Shown here: piece after piece, positions 11,991 to 22,747 of the stretch
Numbering within the stretch: position 1 is the stretch's first letter
Layout: each line of letters starts with the position of its first letter
NCBI GenBank assembly: GCA_027382625.1
Contig: JAJKFJ010023088.1
Span: 49,850 to 113,849, forward strand
Length of the DNA: 64,000 nucleotides
DNA from: Tetmemena sp. SeJ-2015
Taxonomy: Eukaryota; Ciliophora; Spirotrichea; Sporadotrichida; Oxytrichidae
Direction of reading: 5' to 3'
The notes under the pieces: generated by a model
Told to the model about the DNA's origin: nothing
The model's database searches: none
What the model saw: only the letters and a program-made list of their open reading frames with translations
Made by a program: the position numbers and the translations under genes

Positions 11991-12051
11991 TGATGACACG
12001 GATTGCACAGATATTATCCTTTTAGTCTGTGTCATCTGCGTCATCCGTGTT
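11991..12051. repeat. Intergenic palindrome, CACGGAT/CACAGA type
   Basis: The left arm TGATGACACGGATTGCACAG and the right arm (12025-12051, containing GTCTGTGTCATCTGCGTC) are approximate inverted copies around a short A/T centre. It separates the divergent genes at 11830 and 12080. Sequences of this wording recur in many Bacteroidota intergenic regions. Confidence 0.7.
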
Positions 12052-12079
12052 CAAATGTTTTCACTAACTTCAATAAGCA

Positions 12080-12801
12080 ATGAAATACCTACGTATCCTC
12101 CCCCTCTTACACTCACCCTTGCCATTGCTGCCTTTGTGGTAAAAGGAGAAAGGGCGATAGGTTTATAAGTACACCGCCGACCCCAAGCAAGAAACCATAG
12201 GGATGTATTGGAAGGATGATAGAGGTAAACCTTATGGTAGCATAGCAAACTTACCTTAACAGGGCTAAGTAAGCAAAAGAAAAATGTGGTGTTTGCCATG
12301 AACGGCGGCATGATTTTGCAGGACCAAAAAACCCTTAGGGCTGTACATTGAGCGCGGAAAAACCTTGCAATTATTAAACACCAAAAACGCTAATGGCAAC
12401 TTCTAAACCTAAAGCCGAATGGCGTGTTCTACCTAACCGATAGCAACACGGCGGTGGTATGCAAAACGGAAGACTTTTAAACCCAACAAGCATATACGCT
12501 ATGCTACCCAAAGCGGACCGATGTTAGTTTATAGATGGTGCATACACCCTGCCTTTAAGCAAGGCTCAACCAATGTAAATGTTTCGCAATGGGGTAAAGG
12601 GGTGCTGCCCGATGGCAAAGTGGTATTTGCCATGAGCAAAAACTGCAGTTAACTTCTATGACTTTGCCCTGTACTTTAAAACCCTCGGCTGCAAAAATGC
12701 CTTATACCCTTGATGGCTTTGTATCGCGTATGTATCTACCCGAAAAGAACTGGGTAGAGAAAGACGGCAACTTTGGGGTAAAGATAGCTTTTACACGTTA
12801 A
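12080..12801 (+). CDS. Phosphodiester glycosidase family protein (DUF2233, YigE-like)
   Basis: The family is related to the mammalian N-acetylglucosamine-1-phosphodiester glycosidase that removes a capping sugar. Seen here are a hydrophobic N-terminus (MKYLRILPL), then KKNVVFAMNGGM, GLYIERGKTLQLLN, KPNGVFYLTDSN, a QSGPMLVIDG segment, LPDGKVVFAMS, NFYDFALYFKTLGCKNALYL, DGFVSRMYLPEKNW and FGVKIAFTR. The asparagine-glycine-glycine, SGPML and LDG motifs are those conserved in the domain. It probably acts in the periplasm. About 240 residues, broken by eight or more indels. It converges on the rhomboid gene. Confidence 0.8.
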
Positions 12802-12806
12802 GCTCT

Positions 12807-14117
12807 TTTTTTTTGGTCGGGCTCATCGCTCACTTGTACTTCTACCTCGTCTTCAGCATCGGGTAAAGATTGCTGCCTACAAACAATCCCAATAAGAAGC
12901 CGCTAAGCAAGCCTCCTATTTTGCCCCGCGTTGTCAAACCCCCCGGGATTAAAAAGCCCATTACTAAATTGAACAAAGCATAAGCGCCGCCTATTGCAAA
13001 AATAAGTTTGCGTTCGCTAGGGTTAACTTTTGGTGTAATAGCTATGGCGAATATAGCGCCCATTAGGCCGAACATAGCCCTGAGGCCTATACTAGTTCTT
13101 TAGGATGCCACCAGTACGAAACCAAACTCTGCCCTATACCCGTAAGTAAAAAAAACAAAAGTATTTTAATGAACCTATACGTTCTTAAAATACAGCCCAA
13201 ATTATTAAATAGGCCCACCAAATATTATTGGCTAAGTGCATTAAGCCACCATGTAGAAAGGCAGATTTAGCAGCCGCCAATATTGATTATCGTTTGAAAT
13301 GTAAGGGCCATAATTTCCGCCCCCAAATTTCGTAAAGCCTATGTATCGAAAGATATAATACCCGCACCGCTTATCATCATACCAATGTATAGCAATAACA
13401 TATGGCTTACAACAATAGGGTAACCATAAAACCCTCGTTTGGGAATCATAAGTCATATTCACCTGCTTAGGTCTGCGTTGCCATCTAACTTTGCCATTTA
13501 CTTCATAATCTTTAGTTCCAATTTCGGTTTTGGTATCAACCCCTTTATAGAGATAGGAGAATCCTCCACCTATCCACCATATAACCAATTGATGCTGCTT
13601 TCTGTACGTAGCGCTAGGGCTTCTTTTTTGGCTATAAGTAGAATGTTGTGGCTGTCATCGTACACCCCTGCTTTGTTTAGCTGCATCAGTATACCCGTCC
13701 AAGTCATCGCTTGGCAATACACGCTCCAGGTTTTAAAAATTTGCTTAGTTCTGTTGCATCGATTCTTTCGAACCCCCTTTCTGCAAATGCGTTGAATTCC
13801 TTTCTTTTCTCAGCTTGACTTAAACTATTGCTAATGGTTTTTCGTATTTACTACATATCCAAGCTTTAGCCTTGCCTATAGTATCATTAGCATTGTTGTA
13901 TATAGGTGATACTAGGTACAAATCATGTCGAAATGCTGTTGTGCTTTCCGCTTACATCAAAGTGGGCCGATGCACCGCTTAGATTTTTATCGATGTAACA
14001 TGTGCTAAGTGTATAGTAGCGTGCATCGCTATGTTTATCTATTTCGTTTATGCCATGCAGTACTGCTGTGCCGCTGGTATATTTTATCTTAGCAGGGTAT
14101 AAGCTGTAGATGCGCAC
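12807..14117 (-). CDS. Rhomboid family intramembrane serine protease with N-terminal extension
   Basis: The catalytic part reads LLNLPF, then LHGGLMHLANN (the conserved HxxxN region), a helix with LLTGIGQSLVSYWW-like text, and the serine motif GASGAMFGLMGAIFAIA once one missing base is allowed. The C-terminal helices follow (LIFAIGGAYALFNLVMGF). Rhomboids cleave membrane helices inside the lipid bilayer. Upstream is a soluble N-terminal region of about 180 residues (KYTSGTAVLHGINE, WKVRWQRRPKQ-like) with no family I recognise. Frame changes are many, so the start is uncertain; 14117 is the first ATG of the readable part, and the ORF at 14156-14350 may belong to the same protein. Confidence 0.68.
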
Positions 14118-14155
14118 CTTTTAGAACAACGTTCCCTATCATGTATAAACAAAGC

Positions 14156-14350
14156 TTACATTAGGCTGCCTAAACTACCAGCGTTAATAGTTTGAAACGT
14201 GGGCGAAGAAAAAGAAGCACACATATACCTCCCAATATAGCGGAGTGCCATTGTAATTACTTCTACTTTTAGGCTAATGTGTAATTTGTTTATTAGCATA
14301 AACATAAGTGAGGCATAAACTGCTGTGCATAGCATAGCACCATTATACAT
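14156..14350 (-). CDS. Short open frame, possible N-terminus of the rhomboid gene or separate small protein
   Basis: A 64-codon frame with one hydrophobic stretch (LCTAVYASLMFMLIN) followed by a mixed region (VITMALRYIGRYMC). I recognise no family. Its end is 38 bases upstream of the first ATG of the rhomboid-associated sequence and on the same strand. Since indels are frequent, it could be the real start of that protein. Confidence 0.3.
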   Translation of the reverse strand: MYNGAMLCTAVYASLMFMLINKLHISLKVEVITMALRYIGRYMCASFSSPTFQTINAGSLGSLM

Positions 14351-14515
14351 GGTAGCAATATATGTTCAGCTTAGCGGCAGACTTCTTTTACAGGGCGCAT
14401 AGGGGCGGAAAAAATATGTATATTCTTTTTACTATGCAAGGATCATATAATATAGCTACCCAATAAAAAAAGCCCGCATGATTGCTCAGTACGGCACCGT
14501 TTTCCCTCAATCAGG

Positions 14516-15463
14516 TTATAAATCTTTATCCACTGGGGTCTACCTTGTTTTTAATAACAGGTACGAGCTAGATACGTAAATATGCCTTTATTTCCCTGAT
14601 TTGTCAAGCCATTGTAGCTAGCATGGGTCGCGCAGGCTCTTCCCTTCCTTTTTTTATCCCTTCATGCATTGCTTTCTTAAAGTCTTCTTCCGTCCAAGTG
14701 CCTATGCCGGTAGCATCATCAGCAGTTGGGTTTGGGCCGTAAATATCTGGTTGCCGTTTAGGTTTACCCATCATATTGCCACCACCGCAGTAGCCTTGGT
14801 GTTTTTTTAGGAACTCCATGTTCCAACGGTTTTAAAGTCGGCGCTGTGGCATGGGTACAAACGTAGCGGCCAGCCACCAAGTAGCGGCCATAAGCTGGAG
14901 TTATTGGTATCGGGCGCATTGATTGGTTCGGCGTCAACGGTATTTTTTTGAAAGCCACGTGGCTCAAAAAACTTAACCAGCATCGAAGGTTTGCTTGGCA
15001 CTTTTGCTATTTCCGACGCCTGCACCTCGGCATATCCGACTTAGCCATGCTAAAAACGCCTTCCATGTCGCTCTCGCTCATGTGCGGAAAATTAGGCATA
15101 TACACAGGTATGTATTGTCATCGGCTTGCAGCCGGTACGCAGCAGGTAGATAGTTCGCCATCCGTCCAGTTGGCTATGCCCGCTGTTTTTTCTTTGGTTA
15201 TGTTGGCCGAGTATATCTCACCAAACTCTGAGCAACTCGCTCAGTTTGCGGCCGCTTAGCTTGCCATCGCACACGGGGGCATACCACCACTGCAGGGCTG
15301 CATTTTGGCTCCAATGGCTACTTTTTCGGGTGTTACTTCTTTTTTTTTCTCTACGTTGCGGCTTCGTATTTGGGTATCCCGTCTATGGCAATGTAGTACA
15401 AAGCAGCTATAAGTACTACTACGGCAAGGACAAGGTATAATATCCTTTAAAGAATTTTTTCAT
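14516..15463 (-). CDS. Diheme-type c-type cytochrome
   Basis: The start MKKFFKGYY is followed by a hydrophobic anchor (LVLIAALYYIAIDG). The first domain has KEVTPEKVAIG and, after a broken heme motif, LSGRKLSELL, then IANWTDGELSTLLRTGCKP and PNFPHMSESDMEGVF in form. The second domain reads GRYLVAGRYVCTHCHSADFK, with a CxxCH heme site after allowing one indel, then GYCGGGNMMG, TADDATGIGTWTEEDFKKAM and an AYL helix, ending VDKDL. This order matches membrane-anchored diheme cytochromes of Bacteroidota that carry electrons in the periplasm. The first heme motif is not cleanly readable. It stands alone between gaps. Confidence 0.7.
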
Positions 15464-15848
15464 GGTTAAGTGGGTTGGGGTTTTAAATGTTGGGGGTGAA
15501 AGAACGAGCGAAAATTAAAAATCGTTGCCTGGAATAAAGAATTTTTCGAAAAAAAAAATAACAATTCATTGTGCCTTTAACTCCCACAGGCTGAAGGCGC
15601 GTGGAGACTAAAGTAGATAGGGAAGCGCAACAGTAAGGCCCCATAATTATTTGTATTTTTTTTTGACGCAGATTTGAATAATCATCCCCTTCAATAATAA
15701 CAAGCAGCGAATGCCACAGGCATCACGACAAAAAATTTAAACCCCGAAACTTTAAACTTTTAACCTTCAACCTCTTTTTTTTTAGCCCAATTTGCCTTTT
15801 GAGGGAAATTTGCTTAGGTTTTGCGCCCTCAAAAACCCGATAACAGAA
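15464..15848. other. Intergenic region between divergent cytochrome and efp genes
   Basis: No gene seen. It holds A-rich tracts and a stretch at 15738-15776 of words AACTTTAAACTTTTAACCTT that resembles one arm of the AAGTTGAAAG-type palindrome at 25392. The efp promoter is at its right end. Confidence 0.5.
15791..15823 (+). promoter_or_regulatory. Probable Bacteroidota-type promoter for efp
   Basis: TTTG at 15791-15794, 20 bases, then TAGGTTTTG at 15815-15823. This is one T longer than the TAnnTTTG -7 element. It ends 25 bases before the efp ATG. Confidence 0.45.
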
Positions 15849-16397
15849 ATGGCTACTACAGCAGATATAAAAACGGACTTTGTATAGAGTTCAACCACGA
15901 CATTTATCAATTTTTTGAATTTTCAACCTAAAGCGGGCAAGGCAACCCCTTCGTTCGCTGCCGTATGAAGACCCTTTAAAACGGGCCCGCGTATTGGAGC
16001 ACACTTTCCCTGCTGGCCACGATATAACTACAGAAACGTGTTATCCGCCCCCCTTACCAGTTCCTTTATAGCGATGATAAGGGATATAACTTCATGATCA
16101 AAAAAACTTTTGAGCAAGTGGTATAGACGGTAAAATGATAGAGAAAAACGACTTTTTGAAAAATGGCGACGTGTGCGAAGTTATCATTCACGAAGAAACC
16201 AACCAGATACTAGGCTGCGAATTGCCTAGCAGTGTATTGGAAATAACCTACAGCGAGCCGGTGTACGTGGGGATACAGCTCCAACGCCAGCAAGCCCGCT
16301 AAACCCCTTTAAACTGGTGGTAAAAACGTGCCTTTTTTGTTTACCAAGGCGAGAAAATAAAGGGAGATACCCCAACCGTGCTTACGTTGAGGGGTAA
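15849..16397 (+). CDS. efp: Elongation factor P
   Basis: EF-P binds between the P and E sites and relieves stalling at polyproline. The start MATTADIK is standard. The domain I loop reads EFQPKAGKGN after frame repair (its tip holds the lysine region of the family), followed by RVLEHTFPAGHDI, YQFLYSDDKGYNFM, FEQVVIDGKMIEKNDFLKNG, CEVIIHEETNQILGCELPSS, EITYSEPGVRGDT and a C-terminal OB fold ending AYVEG. About 187 residues. Frame breaks are frequent, and the stop is placed by comparison with the family. It leads an efp-accB-accC group, an arrangement common in Bacteroidota and Firmicutes. Confidence 0.93.
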
Positions 16398-16520
16398 AAG
16401 CAATAGTCTCTTTTCCAATGGTAGTGTAAAATTACCTTTGGGATTAGTAAAAAAATTCTTACATTAGACTTCCCGAATTAAAACCCTGGTTCGGGATTTT
16501 TTTAGAATAAATCCGACGTT

Positions 16521-16992
16521 ATTGGAAATTTAAAGAAATTCAGGAGTTAATAAAAATGGTGAAGAAGGGCCGATATCAGGAATTGAAACTGAAAGAAGGC
16601 GACTTTGCCCTAACCAAAAGAACAAGGCGGGGAGGTAATATACGTGCCCCTATTCAGCAAACCCATGCAGCGCAGCCTTACAGCAGGCACCTGCACAGCA
16701 AACCGCCCCTGCCCGCCAAAACAGCAGCCCGGCGGCCGAAGCTAAAAGCGATAACCAAAAACCATTTCCGCTCGCCTATGTGTAGGTACATTTTACCGTA
16801 AACCGGGTGCCGATAAGGACGTATATGTAAAGGTAGGCGATTGGTAAAGAGCGGCGACGTGCTTTGCATCATCGAGGCTATGAAACTGTTTAACGAAATA
16901 GAGTTTGACGGTGGCGAAGGCCGCATAGTAAAAGTATTGGGCCCGACGATGCTTCGCCGGTTAAAGTAACCCCCTTTGTTTGTAATAGAGAG
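16521..16992 (+). CDS. accB: Biotin carboxyl carrier protein of acetyl-CoA carboxylase
   Basis: BCCP carries biotin between the carboxylase and transferase of acetyl-CoA carboxylase, the first step of fatty acid synthesis. The N-terminus reads KFKEIQELIK and ELKLKEGDFALT, the central Pro/Ala/Gln linker is frame-shifted, and the C-terminal biotinyl domain reads VGTFYRKPGADKDVYVKVGD, VKSGDVLCIIEAMKLFNEIE and FDGGEGRIVKVL. The lysine of EAMKL is the biotinylation site. The start codon reads ATT at 16521 and was probably ATG. It follows efp and is followed by accC. Confidence 0.92.
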
Positions 16993-17083
16993 GGTTAAGA
17001 ACGATATTAATATGGGGATGCGATGATAGGCCGAGGGCCATTGTCGTACCCTCATATCTTCAAATAATCAAATCGATTTTCCA

Positions 17084-18401
17084 ATGTTTAAGAAAATACT
17101 GATAGCTACCGTGGCGAAATAGCCCTGCGTATAATACGTACCTGTAAAGAAATGGGTATAAAAACGTAGCGGTGTTAAAAGCACTGCCGACCGCGATAGC
17201 TTGCACGTGCGCTTTGCCGATGAGCCGTGTGCATAGGCCCGCCTAAAAGCCGCGATAGCTACCTGAACATGCAAAACATAATGGCAGTGGCCGAGTTGAA
17301 ACCAATGCCGATGCTATAAAACCCAGGTTACGGCTTTCTAGCCGGGGAACGCCGAGTTCAGCGAGCTGTGCCAGAAATACAAAATAAAATTTATAGGTCC
17401 GCTGCCGTACCAAATACGCAGCAGGGCGAAAAAATAACTGCCAAAGAAACCATGATAAAGCAGGTGTACTTGTATACCCGGTAGCGGTGGTTTGATAGCC
17501 ACTTTAGATAGGCAGCAAAAACTGCGATTGAGATTGTTTCCCCGTTATACTTAAGCTACTGCCGGCGGTGGGGGAAAGGGTATGCGTATAGTGCGCAATG
17601 CTGCCCAGCTTGAAAAAGCTTACAGCATGGCTAGAACCGAGGCAGGTGCATCGTTCGTAACGACGGTGTGTAATGGAGAAGTTTATTGAAGAACCACTCA
17701 CATAGAAATACAAGTAGCGGGCGAACCAATATGGCGAAGGCTGCCACCTAAGTGAGCGCGACTGCTCGGTTACAGCGCCGCCACCAAAAGCTGGTAGAGG
17801 AAGCACCTAGCCCATTTGTAGATGAGGAACTGGCAAGAAGATGGGTGCTGCTGCCCTTAAGGCGGTAAAGGCCCTTAACTACGAAGGTGTAGGTACGGGT
17901 TTAGTTTCTGGTAGATAAGCACAAGAACTTCTACTTTATGGAAAATGAACACCCGTATACAGGTGGAGCACCCCCTAACCGAAGAAGTAATGGACTTCGC
18001 TTAATAAAGGAGCAGATACTTGATAGTGCGGTACGCCAATATCGGTGTGTTGATTTCCCCGATAAGATGCACGCATAGAGTGCCGTATAAACGCCGAAGA
18101 CCCCTTGAACAACTTTGCCCCTGCCCCGGCAAAAAAAACCGCCCGCACAGCCAAAAGGCTAATGGTGTAAGGTACGATACACACATCTACGCAAAGGTTA
18201 TCGGACGTCAACGACTTCGTGATGGCCAAGGTTAAATATGCGCGCAAAACCCGAGAGAGAGAGAGAGAGAGAAAAATGCAAGCGCGCCTTGCACGAGTTT
18301 ATTATTGAAGGTAAGAACACTATACTTCCAGCTTGTTGTTAGAGAAGAAGATTCCGCTCGGAAAATTCGATATGACAGCTTATAGAAGCTCATGTATGTA
18401 A
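17084..18401 (+). CDS. accC: Biotin carboxylase subunit of acetyl-CoA carboxylase
   Basis: AccC carboxylates biotin on BCCP using ATP and bicarbonate. The start [20 protein letters not shown] is diagnostic. Further on come [32 protein letters not shown], a [16 protein letters not shown] ATP-grasp loop (indel-damaged), [60 protein letters not shown] and ECRINAEDP. The end reads ALHEFIIEG and GKFD. More than twelve indels occur. Near the end, 18253-18272 is a perfect (GA)10 run giving RERERE where the family has a mixed sequence; see findings. Confidence 0.93.
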
Positions 18402-18462
18402 GCGTATAAAAGAACATATGCAGGGCTTTATAAATATAGTTTGAATTGCTAGCGAATAACTA

Positions 18463-18966
18463 GAAATGCATCCAGTTTTTGTGTGGCATATTTTAGTTTG
18501 TATAGGTATGTGTTTGGTTGTAACTTGTATGGTATATAATTGCGGTAACTTGTCGATCAAAAATTTACAATGGCCTTAATAGCATCTTCCTACAGGACTT
18601 TAGTTTATCTGGATTGGCAATAAACCTGCATATAAGGTAATGGTTAACACATCGAGCATAAAAGAGATACGGATATTGTTCAGCAAGGGCAAGAAATGAA
18701 CAAGCATAAAGCACTTATGCTATAATGTTCAAGTACTTTAAAGGGCGAAGATTGAGGTTTATGCCTGAAGGTGGTGTACTTATGTATTAGCTGAAGGTAT
18801 GTGAATTCATTAGAGGAATGTACTCATAGCTGTTGGGTAAGAGTTGATAGTATAGTAGACTAAGTTTAAATATGACGCCAAGCTGCGCGTGTCAGAGCGT
18901 TTAGCATCAAAGTCTTATATTGCTTACATCAAGCATGGTAACGAATTCTCTATTTATTTAGCATAA
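18463..18966 (+). CDS. Unrecognised broken coding sequence, possible lipoprotein
   Basis: From an ATG at 18463 there is a hydrophobic start with a cysteine (WHILVCIGMCLVVTC), compatible with a lipoprotein signal. Readable pieces in different frames follow: FIWIGNKPAYKVMVNTSSIK, FMPEGGVLMY, and an end AKLRVSERLASKSYIAYIKH. The last piece runs to a TAA at 18964-18966. I recognise no family, and the frame changes are too frequent to trust a full reading. Confidence 0.3.
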
Positions 18967-19032
18967 TTTTTAAAATTATTAATAATAATGGTATGTCGAC
19001 TATGTTTATACCCACAAATAAAGTATCGTAAT

Positions 19033-19670
19033 ATGAAAAAATAATGCTGTTGCCAGTACTGGCACCGCTATGCTACGCTGCAAAAAGATGAACCAAAGAC
19101 AATGACCCGAACACAAGGTCAGTAAGCAAGCCGCGACTATTCTTCCTATGAGATAGGTCAACTACTGGTGTATAACCTGGAGTCGCAGATAATTCAAGCT
19201 TCCAGTCGACGACTGTAGTAATAGACGAACACGGTGAACGGTAAAACCTTTTATCGTTTTAATACATTGCACGCTACGTTTATGGTGGGTAGAAATATCA
19301 GTTGCGGAAGCAGTGGTTATATATTGACTCCACGGTTTTGTATACGAGTGAATAATGGCGCACAGGATCTGTTCAGTAGAGAATATTAAGTACAATCGAG
19401 GTGGTAGTAAAAAACTGGCATGAGAGTATACATTTTGAACGTACCTGCAGGTAGTTCCATACATTGCATATCTATTGGCGAATCATAATACACAGGTATG
19501 GTCGCCACAGGTCTAATCCGCGCCTACTTGGCATATTGCTGCTAAAATGTGGTGCAATACCTCAACTATTTTTATAAGCATACATAGCCCTGTATCATTT
19601 TCATAACTACCTTACACAAGCTATCACTTAGAACCTTAACAAAAAGTTCAAATAATACTACTAGCGATAA
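19033..19670 (+). CDS. Unrecognised broken coding sequence with signal-peptide-like start
   Basis: MKKIMLLPVLAPLCYAAK (with one base restored near codon 4) looks like a signal peptide. Readable pieces follow, such as YSSYEIGQLLVYNLESQIIQ, TTVVIDEHGE and KTFYRFNTLHATFMVG. Small secreted proteins with a similar VIDEHGE and FNTLHAALN pattern occur in Bacteroidota, but I cannot name a domain. The 3' end is not definable. Confidence 0.3.
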
Positions 19671-19675
19671 ATGAG

Positions 19676-20760
19676 GTGGCTGGTACAATAGGAGCACGGA
19701 TGCTTTTTTTAGTTACTGTTTTATTTCTCATTGCAAATAAATGTAAGTTTGGTATAAAATCTTACTCCTGCATGAGATACATATCTGCCTCTGTTTACTT
19801 ACCATGTTATTCAAGCCAAGCCCAGCAGCCCTTAAAACCGATGCAGTATTATTTAACTTCGAATGGATACCGTGGCAGGAGCTATACCGAGGGCGATAAG
19901 CACGTTATAAAACAGCAAAAGATGGTCGATATAGCAAGCTACCAAAAAGAAAATTGTGTCAGAACGGTGCAAGAGCGCAGCTAGTTGATGCCTTCTTTTG
20001 GGATAGCGGTAAAGCAGGCCACCTTTATGAGGCAACGGCTGATAAGGGCACAAAATGAAAATAACAAATCCGCACTTGTAAAGTTACGGTCCAACGAAAT
20101 ATTCAGCGGCTAGCGACCCAAAATTATAGCATAAACAACAGTAACCCATCAACCTAACATACCTGTTCGGACCTGCTTGCAATTGCAATGCAATATAAGG
20201 ATAATGGTAGCAAGTGCCAGTTGGATGCCTTTACGAGAGCGCATATTCATACGCAAGCGTATGGTGCTGCAGTGTTCTGCACTTAAGTGCAGAGGCGGCC
20301 AAATTACTTCTACTCACAACACTATACAACCGCTTATAGCACTACCATCGCCAGCAACCGAGTACAGCGAGTACGATACTATTACTACCGCTTTGCCAGG
20401 AGTACCTGCAGCAACCATCCAGTGTATGGTTAATTTGCTTTGATGAAAGGACCACTTTGGCATGAGGGGCAATAAACGATGCTACCTAGATGCAGCTAAC
20501 CGGATGGATGAAAATACATACTAGGACTTTTTGGGAACTTTATACAAGAAGGAGCCTCAATACAAAAGACAAGACAACATTGCTTATTACAAACACTGTG
20601 TAGAGGTGGTAAACATTAGCTATGTGGCGCCAACCACGCTGGCCCGTAGCTAAAGACGTGCTAGTATGGATGGTAGCCAATAGGCCCGATACAACTGCCA
20701 TGGGTGAGGTATACACGCAAAACAAGTAGAAAGGTTGCTAATTCAAAACAGGTGGTCCCC
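19676..20760 (+). other. About 1.1 kb of probably coding but unassigned sequence
   Basis: A 102-codon frame at 19676-19984 has a hydrophobic start (MLFLVTVLFLIA) and a polar remainder (GYRGRSYTEGDKHVIKQQKM). After it the readable frame changes every 50-100 bases (FWDSGKAGHLYEATADKGTK, then pieces near 20180-20440). No domain is recognised on either strand. Base composition is like the neighbouring genes, so I expect one or two real secreted proteins here. Confidence 0.3.
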
Positions 20761-20935
20761 TCTTGCTGCAAGCTATTAGTCATGAGTTCTAAAAGGCAAG
20801 AAAAGGTAAGGCGGTAGATTGGTGGTGAAATAAGAAAAATGTGAAGATTAAGATTAATTGAGGTAATAAGTGGGGCATAGATTTGCGGCTTAACTCAATT
20901 TCCTAGTATCATTGCCCATTTTTATAAGGCAAAAA

Positions 20936-21347
20936 CACGCTACCGAGTATAAAGAAGAAGCTGACTACTAGTTCCATTTATGCCCTCTTTAAGAGAACAT
21001 AGAGAAACAGCGCGAACACCACAAGACGTTATTACCTCCTGCATTAAGTTTTTACTGTGCGCGCTAAAGGTAGGCCTATACGGTTGGCTGTACTTGCAGG
21101 CAGTCTCGAAGAGCATACCTTCCATGCTTACAGTATATTCAAGGGCTACATCTATATCTTAATGGTGTCGATACATGCAAAGGTCATGAATAGCGTTAGA
21201 GGGTACACAAGCAGGGCAATGTGCGCATGTCTGGAGTATTTGTTGCGTGACGGAATGTATATTAAACTTCGCACCAAGTATGTGCAGTCGGACGAGAGCG
21301 AGGACGTGGACGAGGAATCAAAAAGTACGCTAACTTTGGCGCACTGA
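20936..21347 (+). CDS. Hypothetical protein
   Basis: Pieces in two frames, FLLCALKVGLYGWLYLQ and then RDGMYIKLRTKYVQSDESED with an acidic end VDEESKSTLTLAH, suggest a small protein whose last 60 codons are one clean frame to the TGA at 21345-21347. No family recognised. It converges on the chromate transporter gene. Confidence 0.3.
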
Positions 21348-21391
21348 CAACAAACAACTCGCAACTTTTAACCGCAACTAGCATATAAAAG

Positions 21392-22674
21392 CTATTGCAC
21401 TACGGCACCCGCCACGGCACTTCTACCTAGCCATCGCACCATGTTAAGGTTGTAGTACTTCATAGCTATTACCGATACTATTACCCACAGCGCGGGAAAG
21501 TAATGCCAGAGTGTTAAGCAGCGTTTTGAATGGCGCCGTGTGTAAAGCCATGAGCATAAAAAACAGCAGGTTGGCTACCACACCTACTACGGCAGCAGTT
21601 ACAAAACCCAAAACCTTTTTTATCTGCTCGTTTTGTTGGGTACGCTCTACTACCGGTCCCGCCCAGCATTTATAAATGCAAACGATGGTAGAAAGGTGAA
21701 AAAGGTAGTTAGCAGCAAGGCTGCACCACCCAATAAGCACCGAGCCGCCGAAGTGGTTATAGCACCCATAAAGCCCACAAATGCAAGCACTATAATAAGC
21801 GGCCCGGGTGTACTTTCGCCTAGTGCTAGGCCATCTACCATTTGGGTTTGTGTAAGCCAGTGCAACTGCTGCACCGCCCACTTGCGATACGTATAACAAT
21901 ACGCTATATGCTCCCCCAAATGTTACCAAAGCAGCCTTGGTAAAAAACAGCGATAAGTGCTGCCAAAAGGCCGCATCGCTGGTTAACTGGTATAGGGTAA
22001 AAGGCAATGCCCATAATGATAGGAATATACTAGCTAGTACTAGCCATTTGGTTTTAGTATAGCTGCGCTGCGTGGTATTGCTGTTAATGGCATAGCCTAC
22101 CCCATCTAACTGTTTGCTTGTGCCTTGCTGTGTTGTAGTATTGATAAAGCGCAGATACACTAGGCCTAAACAACATGGCGCTAAATATTACCAAAGGGTA
22201 AGACACTTTGAACACCAATAGCGCTACTAATGCAGCTAAGCTATGGCATAATCAATCTTTTGCTTCAATGCCTTTTGCGCTATTTTATACAGTGCCAGTA
22301 CCACTACGGCTACTACCGCAGGCTGCACGCCGTATAGTATGCCTTTGGCTATATCGGTGTTGCCATAGTAACGTATAGTACGCTTAAGCCAAGCAGAATA
22401 AACACCGATGGCAAAATAAACAGCGCACCCGCTACTATGCCACCCCGTACGCCGTGCATTAACCAACCAATATGGGTAGCCAACTGCTGCGCCTCTGGCC
22501 CTGGCAATAGCATACAATAGTTAAGTGCGTGCAGAAAGCGCGATTCGCTCAGCCACTTCCTTTTCTCTACCACATACTCATGCATTATGGCTATTTGCCC
22601 CGCAGGACCACCAAAGCTTATAAAGCCCAGTTTTCAGCCAAAACAAAAAGCTCTTTGAAAGAAATGTTATGCAT
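21392..22674 (-). CDS. chrA: Chromate transporter family protein
   Basis: ChrA-type proteins are inner-membrane exporters of chromate or related oxyanions, built from two homologous halves. The start [12 protein letters not shown] leads into the family motif region FGGPAGQIA (frame-shifted here), then [59 protein letters not shown] and [20 protein letters not shown]. The second half repeats the pattern: [20 protein letters not shown], then [20 protein letters not shown], and the last helix ends [11 protein letters not shown]. The length of about 425 residues suits the long-chain form. The gene may serve sulfate or another anion instead of chromate. At least six indels. Confidence 0.88.
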
Positions 22675-22747
22675 AACGATGTATATAATAGGGATGCGAT
22701 AACGACAAAGCTATACCTCGTCCACGTCCCTCTCTCTCGCCCTTGTT

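Noticed and set aside
22660..22682. GTTATGCATAAC palindrome at the chrA start as an operator
   Set aside because: Only 12 bases, contains the start codon itself, and no second copy or regulator gene is near.
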